A stretch of 6,598 nucleotides of DNA. It comes from Deltaproteobacteria bacterium. GTDB lineage: Bacteria > Desulfobacterota > Syntrophia > Syntrophales > UBA5619. This document shows, piece after piece, positions 1 through 5,948 of the stretch. Positions within the stretch are counted from its first letter, which is position 1; the number at the start of each line of letters is the position of its first letter. Made by a program: the position numbers and the translations under genes. The notes beneath the pieces were generated by a model, which ran no database searches, was not told the origin of the DNA, and saw only the letters and a program-made list of their open reading frames with translations. Location: contig JAMDBG010000054.1 in the NCBI GenBank assembly GCA_023487865.1, positions 1-6,598 of the forward strand, read 5' to 3'.

Positions 1-334
1 CGTTGCGCATGGCCACCATCATGCTCGCGTAATCCTGGACCCAGCCGATGAAGAAGGCGCCGGCGAGGATCCAGATCAGGGCGGGGAGCCACCCCCACTG
101 GATCGCGATGATCGGTCCGATGATCGGTGCGGCGCCGGCGATGGACTTGAACTGGTAGCCGAACAGGACGTTCCGGTTGGTGGGCATGAATTCCACCCCG
201 TCCATATACATCTTCGCCGGGGTGGCCCTTTTGGGATCGGATTTGATGATTTTCGCGTCGATGTACTTCGCGTAGACGCGATACCCGAGAAAAGCGACGA
301 TAAAACCCAAGATCAAAACAACGACTGAATTCAT
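1..334 (-). CDS. cstA: Carbon starvation protein CstA family (N-terminal part, runs off window edge)
   Basis: The 111 visible residues are the start of a CstA-family inner-membrane carrier; the family imports pyruvate and/or peptides, usually under carbon limitation. Residues 3-20 form a first hydrophobic helix. The family block follows at residues 31-75 (SDPKRATPA, then PTNRNVLFGYQFKSIAGAAP), then hydrophobic segments at about 68-80 and 82-97 ending in a WVQDYASMM stretch. From memory, this aligns with E. coli CstA after its first ~45 residues, so this is the short form lacking the extra N-terminal helix. The ATG (334-332) has an excellent SD, GAAAGGAGAG (350-341), six bases upstream. The reading frame stays open to base 2 and the rest lies outside the window. 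The gene diverges from the PanE-family gene at 722 and has its own promoter and long leader. Family assignment is secure; the transported substrate is not known. Confidence 0.93.
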   Translation of the reverse strand, partial: MNSVVVLILGFIVAFLGYRVYAKYIDAKIIKSDPKRATPAKMYMDGVEFMPTNRNVLFGYQFKSIAGAAPIIGPIIAIQWGWLPALIWILAGAFFIGWVQDYASMMVAMRN

Positions 335-536
335 CTTTTTCTCTCCTTTCCTGATATTAAACGGTCTTGAAAAACGTCCGCTTGACCGTCTTGACGCCAG
401 TACAAGGATCCGAAACGATGAGACTCTGAACAATCGCTGAATGAAAGAGCAGTAGACAACGCCTTTGTTGTCTGGGCCGAACGGGGATTTGCTGCGGAAG
501 CCAACCCGTCTTTTACGGGCATCCGTGTGAAATTAG
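335..536 (-). promoter_or_regulatory. Long structured 5' leader of cstA, candidate cis-regulatory RNA
   Basis: About 200 nt separate the predicted transcription start (near 536) from the cstA ATG, and no convincing gene lies there. Read as leftward RNA it holds four short segments in alternating complementarity: ACGG (526-523), CCCGU (519-515), ACGGG (509-505) and CCCCGU (486-481). Next come a perfect 7-bp hairpin (473-467 with 460-454, 6-nt loop) and a 6-bp inverted repeat (389-384 with 366-361) just before the SD. None is followed by a U-tract, so transcription termination is not indicated. If the leader regulates, control of translation or stability is more likely. I do not recognise it as a known riboswitch class. 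The region is less GC-rich than the genes around it. The remaining intergenic DNA (573-721) shows only the SD of the PanE-family gene and no convincing rightward promoter. Confidence 0.35.
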
Positions 537-542
537 CGGCTT

Positions 543-572
543 CATATAAGGTCATGGTGTTTAGGATGTCAA
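543..572 (-). promoter_or_regulatory. Sigma70-type promoter for cstA
   Basis: On the minus strand a perfect -35 box TTGACA (572-567) is followed, after an 18-nt spacer, by TATATG (548-543), which matches four of six -10 consensus bases. The predicted start is near 536, giving a ~200-nt untranslated leader to the cstA ATG at 334. The perfect -35 and its placement before a divergent gene support the call; the spacer is one base over the optimum. Confidence 0.55.
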
Positions 573-721
573 GAAAAATATTCTGTAAGGGGGATCGATT
601 TTGTGATAGGAAATGCCGCCAAAGGGGTCGATCAAGACGAAAATCAACGGTTTGCTGATGGTTGACGTTCATCTGAGACCGGAGGGTCGGACGCTTTGGG
701 CTATGAATAAGGAGGCTGTTT

Positions 722-1642
722 GTGAAAATCGCAATTGTGGGTCTCGGTGGGGTGGGCGGTTATTTTGGCGGAAAGATCGCCCGGAGATATGCCGGTTCGG
801 CGGAGCATCCAGTGGTTTTTGTGGCCCGGGGGGCGCATCTGGCGGCCATCCGGAGAGACGGTCTGCTGCTCAGGACCGTGGAGGAGGAGTTCAGGGTCAG
901 GCCCGACCTGGCGACGGACAGCCCGTCGGAAGCGGGACCGTGCGACCTGGTCCTGTTCTGCGTGAAGGAGTACGACCTGGAAACCGCCGCCGCTGCACTT
1001 GCTCCCCTTCTGCAGGAAAAGACGGTGGTCCTTCCGGTGCTCAACGGGGTCGACATCGCCGAGAGGCTCCGGTTGCTCCTGCCCCGGGGCGAGATCCTGA
1101 GCGGCTGCGTCTATATCTCCACCTTCATCGAGGCGCCGGGCGTCGTCCGCCAGGTGGGGGGGAGCTGCCAGCTCCTCTTCGGCCCCGATGACGGGCAGGC
1201 CGAGAGGTACCGCCCCCTGGAGACGCTCCTGAAAGAGGCCGGGATCAAGGCGGAGCTGTCGGCCTCGATCGCCGTTCCCCTCTGGTCAAAGTACCTCTTC
1301 GTGAGTCCGATGGCCGGGGTGACGTCGCTGCTGGGGCTGTGCTTCGGCGATGTGATGGCGGACGAGAAGGGGAGGGGGCTGGTCCGGGGGCTGATGGCGG
1401 AGATCGAGCGTCTGGCGGCGGCCAAGGGGATCCCTCTTCCGGCGGACAGCGTGGAGCGCGGCATCGCGACGGTCGAGCGCTTCCCTCCCGCGACCAAATC
1501 CTCCCTGCAGCTCGACTTTGCAAAGGGGGGACGCACGGAGCTTGAGCTTTTCATCGGCTATGCCGTCCGGGCCGGCCGCCTCCTGGGCGTTCCGGTGCCC
1601 CTGCACGACGAGCTTTACGCCGCCCTCGGCCGCAAAAAATGA
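722..1642 (+). CDS. panE: 2-dehydropantoate 2-reductase (PanE/ApbA family)
   Basis: This 306-residue protein has the length and layout of ketopantoate reductases, cytosolic enzymes that reduce 2-dehydropantoate to pantoate with NADPH for coenzyme A synthesis. An N-terminal Rossmann fold is clear: GLGGVG at residues 7-12, the VK of LVLFCVKEYD at 81-82, and LNGV at 107-110. The C-terminal helical domain has W188-S-K190 (catalytic Lys position), a KSSLQLD stretch at 259-265, and TELE at 272-275 (acidic residue position). Unusually, the Asn residues that normally follow the Lys (K-x3-N-x3-N) are replaced by KYLFVSPMAG, so pantoate may not be the product; the symbol is a family-level assignment. 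The GTG start at 722 is favoured by AAGGAGG at 709-715, six bases upstream. The gene stands alone: divergent from cstA and converging on nadD with a 9-bp gap. I found no clear promoter or terminator. Confidence 0.85.
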   Translation: MKIAIVGLGGVGGYFGGKIARRYAGSAEHPVVFVARGAHLAAIRRDGLLLRTVEEEFRVRPDLATDSPSEAGPCDLVLFCVKEYDLETAAAALAPLLQEKTVVLPVLNGVDIAERLRLLLPRGEILSGCVYISTFIEAPGVVRQVGGSCQLLFGPDDGQAERYRPLETLLKEAGIKAELSASIAVPLWSKYLFVSPMAGVTSLLGLCFGDVMADEKGRGLVRGLMAEIERLAAAKGIPLPADSVERGIATVERFPPATKSSLQLDFAKGGRTELELFIGYAVRAGRLLGVPVPLHDELYAALGRKK

Positions 1643-1651
1643 CCGCTTTGC

Positions 1652-2305
1652 TTATTTGGTCTCGTACAGGGAGTTCTTGACGATATAGTGGCGGACGGAA
1701 TCGGGGACGAGGTAGTTGATCGCTTTCCCCTCCCTGGCCCTCCTGCGGATGTTGCTCGAGGCCACGTCGAGGAAGGTGACCTCGCGGAAATAGAGCACGT
1801 GCCCCTGGGGTCCGCGGAATCCTTTCAATCCCTCGTCGTAGGCGAACCGGGAGGCGAATTCCGGGGTGAGGATCGCCTCCAGCCCCTGGTTCACGTAGCC
1901 CGGCCGGGTCATAATGGCGAAGTTGCACAAAAGGACGAGCCGTTCCCAGTCCTTCCAGGTCCGGATGGCATGGAAGGCATCCTGCCCGAGGATGAAGTAA
2001 AGTTCTAGGTTTTCCAACCGGTACTTGTCCAGGATGTATTCCACCGTCTCCACCGAGTAGGAGACGCCGTCGCGTCGGTTTTCGACATCGGAGAAGGAAA
2101 AGGCCGGATTCTCCCCGATGGCGAGGCGGATCATCTGCTCGCGGTGGTAGAAAGGGGTGATGACCCCGTCGAGTTTGTGCGGCGGCCGCGACGCCGGAAC
2201 GAAGATGATCCGGTTGAGGGCAAAGATCTCCAGCATCTCCGTCGCGCACCGCAGATGGCCGATGTGGATCGGATCAAACGTCCCCCCGAATAAACCCCAC
2301 TTCAT
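1652..2305 (-). CDS. nadD: Nicotinate-nucleotide adenylyltransferase
   Basis: NadD joins nicotinate mononucleotide and ATP into deamido-NAD, a late step of NAD biosynthesis in the cytosol. The 217-residue protein shows the nucleotidyltransferase signature: GGTFDPIHIGH at residues 7-17 (the HxGH motif binding ATP), PASRPPHK at 37-44, SYSVETV at 82-88, GQDA at 107-110, W117-K-D-W120, and the C-terminal SSNIRRR at 183-189, a variant of the usual SSTxIR. Length is typical of bacterial NadD. It lies 24 bp downstream of proA on the same strand, so the two are probably one transcript; proA-nadD is a common neighbouring pair in bacteria. The SD is weak (a G-run around 2316-2320), which fits translation helped by co-transcription. 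The rsfS (ribosomal silencing factor) gene that often follows nadD is absent; a convergent gene lies there instead. Confidence 0.96.
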   Translation of the reverse strand: MKWGLFGGTFDPIHIGHLRCATEMLEIFALNRIIFVPASRPPHKLDGVITPFYHREQMIRLAIGENPAFSFSDVENRRDGVSYSVETVEYILDKYRLENLELYFILGQDAFHAIRTWKDWERLVLLCNFAIMTRPGYVNQGLEAILTPEFASRFAYDEGLKGFRGPQGHVLYFREVTFLDVASSNIRRRAREGKAINYLVPDSVRHYIVKNSLYETK

Positions 2306-2329
2306 GTTCTCGCGCCCCCGTAAAAAAAG

Positions 2330-3589
2330 TTATGTCCTCACCTGTCCGTTTCCATAGATGATGAATTTTGTGGTGGTCAGCTCTTCCAGTCCCATCGGGC
2401 CGAAGGCATGGAGCTTGGTCGTGCTGATGCCGATCTCGGCCCCCAGCCCCAGTTCGAAGCCGTCGCTGAAGCGCGTGGAGGCGTTGACCAGGACCGTCGA
2501 GGAATTGACCTCGCGCAGAAACCGCTGCGCCCGTTCGTAGCTTTCGGTGACGATCGCTTCGGTATGGAGGGAGCCGTACTTTGCGATGTGGGCGATCGCC
2601 TCGTCGAGATCGCGGACCACGCGGACCGAAAGAATCAGGTCGAGATATTCCCGGGACCAGTCCTCCTCGGCTGCCGCCTCCGCATCCGGCAGGATCTCCC
2701 GCGTCCGCTCGCAGCCCCGCATCACCACGCCGGCTTTGCGGAGCGAAGCGGCCACCACAGGCAGGAAGGCGGGCGCGGTCGCCTCGTGGACGAGGAGGGT
2801 TTCCATCGCGTTGCAGACGCCGGGTCTTTGGGTTTTCGCGTTCACGCAGATCCGGACGGCCATCGCCGGGTCGGCCCCTTCGTCGACGAAGACATGGCAG
2901 ACCCCTTTGTAGTGCTTGATGACGGGGATCCGGGAGTCCCGGACCACGGCCCGGATCAGCTCCTCGCCGCCGCGGGGGATGATGACGTCGATGGACTCCT
3001 CCAGTTGGAGGAGCTCGTAAACGGCTTCCCGGTCGGTCATCGGGACGATCTGAATCGCCGTCTCGGGGAGGGAAAGGTCCCGCAGGACCCCCTGGAGGAT
3101 CCGGCCGATGGCGAGATTGGAAAAAATCGCCTCCGAGCCGCCGCGCAGGATGACGGCGTTGCCCGATTTGAGGCAGAGGGCGGCTGCGTCGGCAGTGACG
3201 TTCGGACGGGATTCGTAGATGATGCCGATCACACCCAGGGGGATCCGCATCCGGCCGACGGTCAGGCCGTTCGGCCTCTGCCACATGGAGGTCACCTTTC
3301 CCACGGGATCCGGCAGGGCAGCCACCTCGGTGAGCCCTCTGGCAATTCCCCCGATGGTCTCCTCCGTGAGCGTGAGGCGGTCGATCATCGCCGCGGAAAG
3401 GCCGAGGGTGCGGGCGCCGGCGATGTCCCGGGCGTTTTCCCGGATGAGGAGCGCCCGGTTCGCGATCAGGGCGTCGGCCATCGCGACGAGCGCCCGGTTC
3501 TTGACGTCCGTGGCGGTCCTGGCGAGGACGGCGGAGGCCTCTCTGGCCTGCCTGCCCATCTTTGCCATCTGTGATCCGATGTCGGTCAT
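2330..3589 (-). CDS. proA: Glutamate-5-semialdehyde dehydrogenase (gamma-glutamyl phosphate reductase)
   Basis: ProA reduces gamma-glutamyl phosphate to glutamate-5-semialdehyde with NADPH, the second step of proline synthesis. From the ATG at 3589 it is 419 residues, close to E. coli ProA (417). The aldehyde dehydrogenase-type fold is visible: GVIGIIYESRPNVTADAA at residues 119-136, LKSGNAVILRGGSEA at 140-154, PRGGEELI at 205-212, and the active-site stretch RPGVCNAMETLLVH at 255-268 with catalytic Cys259. The C-terminal STRFSDGFELGLGAEIGIST and HAFGPMGLEELTT blocks are intact. An in-frame GTG at 3598 would add three residues, but AGGGG (3602-3598) sits 8 nt before the ATG and would be too close to the GTG, so I chose the ATG. 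It is the first gene of a proA-nadD transcript, with a promoter at 3725-3753. proB is not in the window. Confidence 0.97.
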   Translation of the reverse strand: MTDIGSQMAKMGRQAREASAVLARTATDVKNRALVAMADALIANRALLIRENARDIAGARTLGLSAAMIDRLTLTEETIGGIARGLTEVAALPDPVGKVTSMWQRPNGLTVGRMRIPLGVIGIIYESRPNVTADAAALCLKSGNAVILRGGSEAIFSNLAIGRILQGVLRDLSLPETAIQIVPMTDREAVYELLQLEESIDVIIPRGGEELIRAVVRDSRIPVIKHYKGVCHVFVDEGADPAMAVRICVNAKTQRPGVCNAMETLLVHEATAPAFLPVVAASLRKAGVVMRGCERTREILPDAEAAAEEDWSREYLDLILSVRVVRDLDEAIAHIAKYGSLHTEAIVTESYERAQRFLREVNSSTVLVNASTRFSDGFELGLGAEIGISTTKLHAFGPMGLEELTTTKFIIYGNGQVRT

Positions 3590-3661
3590 GCCGCCCACCC
3601 CTGGCTTGTCCCCGCTGCCGAAGTCACAATGAAAACCGACCGCGAGGATCCATCTTCGCCG

Positions 3662-3689
3662 TTGACAAATCCGGCGATATTCGTATAAG
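3662..3689 (+). promoter_or_regulatory. Sigma70-type promoter for the patatin-like gene
   Basis: A perfect TTGACA (3662-3667), a 16-nt spacer and TATAAG (3684-3689, five of six consensus bases) form the strongest-looking promoter in the window. The predicted start near 3696 gives a ~150-nt leader to the ATG at 3846. It faces the proA promoter at 3725-3753, so the two predicted transcripts overlap antisense by about 20 nt at their 5' ends. Confidence 0.6.
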
Positions 3690-3724
3690 AACCGCCCATC
3701 TCCTCTGTGAGGGCGAACGCCGAC

Positions 3725-3753
3725 AATCTACAGGACCGGGCCGGCAGTGTCAA
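3725..3753 (-). promoter_or_regulatory. Sigma70-type promoter for proA-nadD
   Basis: On the minus strand a perfect TTGACA (3753-3748) is followed by a 17-nt spacer and TAGATT (3730-3725, four of six consensus -10 bases). The predicted start is near 3718, giving a ~130-nt leader to the proA ATG. It lies inside the predicted leader of the divergent patatin-like gene and points toward that gene's promoter. A GCCGGC pair (3740-3745 and 3767-3772) flanks the -35 box and could pair, though weakly. Confidence 0.6.
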
Positions 3754-3845
3754 GGCCATTTGCGGGGCCGGCGGCGGGATGGCGGATCCCATAGAGCGGC
3801 ATCATCCGGCACACGACGGGCTTTTCCGTCTCAGGGAACGTGTAC

Positions 3846-4913
3846 ATGAAAAATATCCGCGTCAGAGCAGGCCGGCTGGCCTATGAGCAGATCCGGGACG
3901 GCGGCTTCACCCTGGACCGCATCGGAACCTATTTCGGTCCTGCGGGAGGTCCCCGGTGGCTGGTCGCCGGCGGCTTCGATCTGACCCTTCTGAAGGAGGG
4001 CCTGCTGGGGAGGACGCTGCCGGTCTGGCTGGTCGGCGCCTCGGCCGGGGCCTGGCGTTTTGCGGCCTGGCTGCAGGCGGAGCCGGTCAAGAGCTACCTT
4101 GCCCTTCGGGAAGCCTACATCTCGACGACCTATGGAAGGAAGGACACCCCCCGGACGATCCTCCAGTCCCTGACGGCGATCATCGACGGCTATATCGAGG
4201 ATGACGCCCTGTCCTTTGCCCTGACCAACAAACGGTATCGCCTGGCGATCCTGACCTGCCGGATGAAGCATCTGACGGCCTCCGAGCGGCCCTGGGTTCA
4301 GAAGGCGGGATTCATCGCCAGTTTCCTGGCCAATGCCCTTCATCCCGCACTGACCCACACTTTTGCCGAGCGCGTGGTTTTCTACTACGGTCCCAGACCT
4401 CCCGATTTCTGCCTGCGAAAGGGGTTCCGGGGACGCTTCATCCCCCTTTCCGAGATCAATTTCAAGTCCGCCGTGATCGCCTCCGGCGCGATCCCGATCG
4501 CGGTCGGAGGCGTCAGGGACATCTTCGGCGCTCCCAACGGGATCTACCGGGACGGAGGGTTTCTCGACTACCATATCAACCAGGATTACACGACCCGAAA
4601 CGACGGATTGATCCTCTTCTTCCATCATCAGGAGCGGATCGTTCCGGGCTGGATGGACAAGAGGCTCAAGAGACGCAAGCCGCCGGAGGCGGCTCTTGAT
4701 TCGGTCGTCATGGTCACCCCTTCGGAAACGTTTGTCGCCGGGCTTCCCGACGGCAGGATTCCCGATCGTGAAGACTTTGCGACCTTCATCGACCACCCGG
4801 CCACCCGGATCGCAAACTGGCGGCGGTCGGCGGAACTGGCCTCCCCGCTCGGGGAGGAGTTCCTGGAGACGATCGCCAGCGGCCGCCTCAGGGATGTCAT
4901 CGAGAAACTGTGA
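3846..4913 (+). CDS. Patatin-like phospholipase family protein
   Basis: The 355-residue protein carries the patatin acyl-hydrolase dyad: nucleophile elbow GASAG at residues 64-68 (Ser66) and DGG at 236-238 (Asp236). A Gly-rich stretch, GPAGGPRW (31-38), is in the usual position of the oxyanion loop. Patatins hydrolyse acyl esters of phospholipids or other lipids; the substrate here cannot be read from sequence. There is no signal peptide and no clear membrane helix, so a cytosolic or membrane-surface role is likely. The C-terminal ~100 residues are basic and charged and not recognisable to me. I chose the ATG at 3846 because AGGGA (3833-3837) lies 8 nt upstream; the in-frame GTG at 3840 would be only 2 nt from it. 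It is the first gene of the rightward group, with its own promoter. No terminator hairpin separates it from the radical SAM gene 75 bp on, so read-through is possible. Confidence 0.85.
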   Translation: MKNIRVRAGRLAYEQIRDGGFTLDRIGTYFGPAGGPRWLVAGGFDLTLLKEGLLGRTLPVWLVGASAGAWRFAAWLQAEPVKSYLALREAYISTTYGRKDTPRTILQSLTAIIDGYIEDDALSFALTNKRYRLAILTCRMKHLTASERPWVQKAGFIASFLANALHPALTHTFAERVVFYYGPRPPDFCLRKGFRGRFIPLSEINFKSAVIASGAIPIAVGGVRDIFGAPNGIYRDGGFLDYHINQDYTTRNDGLILFFHHQERIVPGWMDKRLKRRKPPEAALDSVVMVTPSETFVAGLPDGRIPDREDFATFIDHPATRIANWRRSAELASPLGEEFLETIASGRLRDVIEKL

Positions 4914-4937
4914 TCGCTTCACCCTGCTTCCCGTCGG

Positions 4938-4966
4938 TTGACACCCTTTGCTCTCTATTGTAGATA
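4938..4966 (+). promoter_or_regulatory. Probable sigma70-type promoter for the radical SAM gene
   Basis: A perfect TTGACA (4938-4943), a 17-nt spacer and TAGATA (4961-4966) lie in the 75-bp gap before the radical SAM gene. The -10 box matches only three of six bases, but the sequence resembles the proA promoter (both read TTGACAC and TGTAGAT with the same spacing). The predicted start near 4973 would put transcription almost at the SD (GGAAGGAG, 4973-4980), leaving a leader of only ~16 nt. Confidence 0.5.
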
Positions 4967-4988
4967 ACATTCGGAAGGAGAGCATCCG

Positions 4989-5948
4989 ATGACAGATGCG
5001 GCGCGACGGGTCGGATATCTGAAACGCATCCTGAAGCGGTGCGTCCTGTGCCCTCAGCTGTGCCGGACGGACCGGACCGCCGGCGAGAAGGGATTCTGCG
5101 GGCTCCCGGTGGAGATGGTGATGCATTCGGTCCTTCCCCACCACGGAGAGGAGCCTCCCCTTTCGGGAAGCCGCGGCGCGGGGACGATCTTCTTTTCCGC
5201 CTGCAATCTGAAATGCAGCTACTGCCAGAATTACCAGATCAGCCACTCTCCTGCGGGGCGGGTGGTTTCCGAGGAGGAGCTCGCCTTGATCATGCTGGAT
5301 CTGGAGACCCGGGGATGCCACAACATCGAACCGGTGACGCCGACACCCCAGCTGCCGGGGATCATGGCGGCGCTCCTCATCGCCCGTAAAGGAGGACTTC
5401 GTCTCCCCTTCGTGTTCAACTGCGGCGGGTACGAACGGGAGAAGATCGTCCGCCTCCTCGACGGGCTTGTCGACATCTATCTCCCCGATTTCAAATACGG
5501 GCTCGATGGGGCGGGCCGATGCTTCTCCGGGGCGCCCGCCTATCCCCGCCATGCCCTCGCGTCCCTTAAGGAAATGGTCCGCCAGGTCGGCGACACCCTC
5601 CAGATCGAGGACGGTGTCGCGAAGCGGGGGGTTCTTGTCCGCCATCTGGTCCTGCCGGGGCAGACGGACAACAGCCTGGCGGTACTCAAGGCGATTCGGG
5701 AAAACATCTCCCCGCTGGTTCCGCTGAGCCTGATGGCCCAGTATACGCCGATCCCCGCTGTGACGAACCATCCGCTCCTCGGCAGAAGGCTCACCCGCGG
5801 GGAGTATGAGCGGGTGGTCAACGCCGCCCTCGATCTGGGGTTTGAGGACCTCTATACCCAGGAGGTCGATGACCGGGCGCTCGTCCCGGACTTTCGGCGG
5901 GAGAGCCCGTTTGTCTGGGAGGAGGGAGGCGGGCGGCATGATGCCTGA
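4989..5948 (+). CDS. Radical SAM protein, PflX/COG1313 type (pyruvate formate-lyase activase-like)
   Basis: The 319-residue protein has the radical SAM cluster motif CNLKCSYC with Cys72, Cys76 and Cys79, preceded by GEEPPLSGSRGAGTIFFSA, a block typical of COG1313. These enzymes bind a 4Fe-4S cluster and cleave S-adenosylmethionine to make a 5'-deoxyadenosyl radical. They resemble pyruvate formate-lyase activases, but the COG1313 substrate is not established. An N-terminal Cys set (C18, C21, C25, C37 in CVLCPQLC...GFCG) looks like a second metal site and is usual for the group. Later family blocks are present: GCHNIEPVTPTP (109-120), DIYLPDFKY (162-170), VRHLVLPG (217-224) and MAQYTP (249-254). 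The ATG follows a strong SD, GGAAGGAG (4973-4980). The 3' end overlaps the DUF2905 reading frame by 11 bp, suggesting coupled translation. No glycyl-radical enzyme gene is visible nearby, so a role as a formate-lyase activase is not supported. Confidence 0.9.
   Translation: MTDAARRVGYLKRILKRCVLCPQLCRTDRTAGEKGFCGLPVEMVMHSVLPHHGEEPPLSGSRGAGTIFFSACNLKCSYCQNYQISHSPAGRVVSEEELALIMLDLETRGCHNIEPVTPTPQLPGIMAALLIARKGGLRLPFVFNCGGYEREKIVRLLDGLVDIYLPDFKYGLDGAGRCFSGAPAYPRHALASLKEMVRQVGDTLQIEDGVAKRGVLVRHLVLPGQTDNSLAVLKAIRENISPLVPLSLMAQYTPIPAVTNHPLLGRRLTRGEYERVVNAALDLGFEDLYTQEVDDRALVPDFRRESPFVWEEGGGRHDA

Noticed and set aside
454..473. 7-bp perfect hairpin in the cstA leader as a Rho-independent terminator
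   Set aside because: No U-tract follows it on either strand, so it is kept only as part of the leader structure.
644..665. Inverted repeat TCAAC/GTTGA upstream of the PanE-family gene as an operator
   Set aside because: Five-base arms with no promoter nearby; indistinguishable from chance.
331..672. 113-codon minus-strand open frame across the cstA leader
   Set aside because: It lacks a good SD, begins upstream of the predicted promoter, overlaps the cstA start and has no family resemblance. The same DNA is better explained as a leader, though a repeat-derived peptide cannot be excluded.
1632..1651. Possible bidirectional terminator between the PanE-family gene and nadD (GCAAA with TTTGC, A/T runs)
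   Set aside because: The stem is only 5 bp, AT-rich, with a 10-nt loop, and includes the end of the coding frame; it is too weak to annotate.
2408..3574. Long plus-strand open frame (388 codons) opposite proA
   Set aside because: proA is unmistakable on the other strand; this frame is a compositional shadow with no family features.
3740..3772. GCCGGC pair in the proA/patatin intergenic region as a terminator or operator
   Set aside because: Each copy is a 6-bp self-palindrome with a 21-nt gap and no T-tract; such GC palindromes are common in this DNA.
3586..3792. 68-codon minus-strand open frame upstream of and overlapping the proA start
   Set aside because: It has no SD, runs through the predicted proA promoter and overlaps the proA start in another frame; it is probably non-coding.
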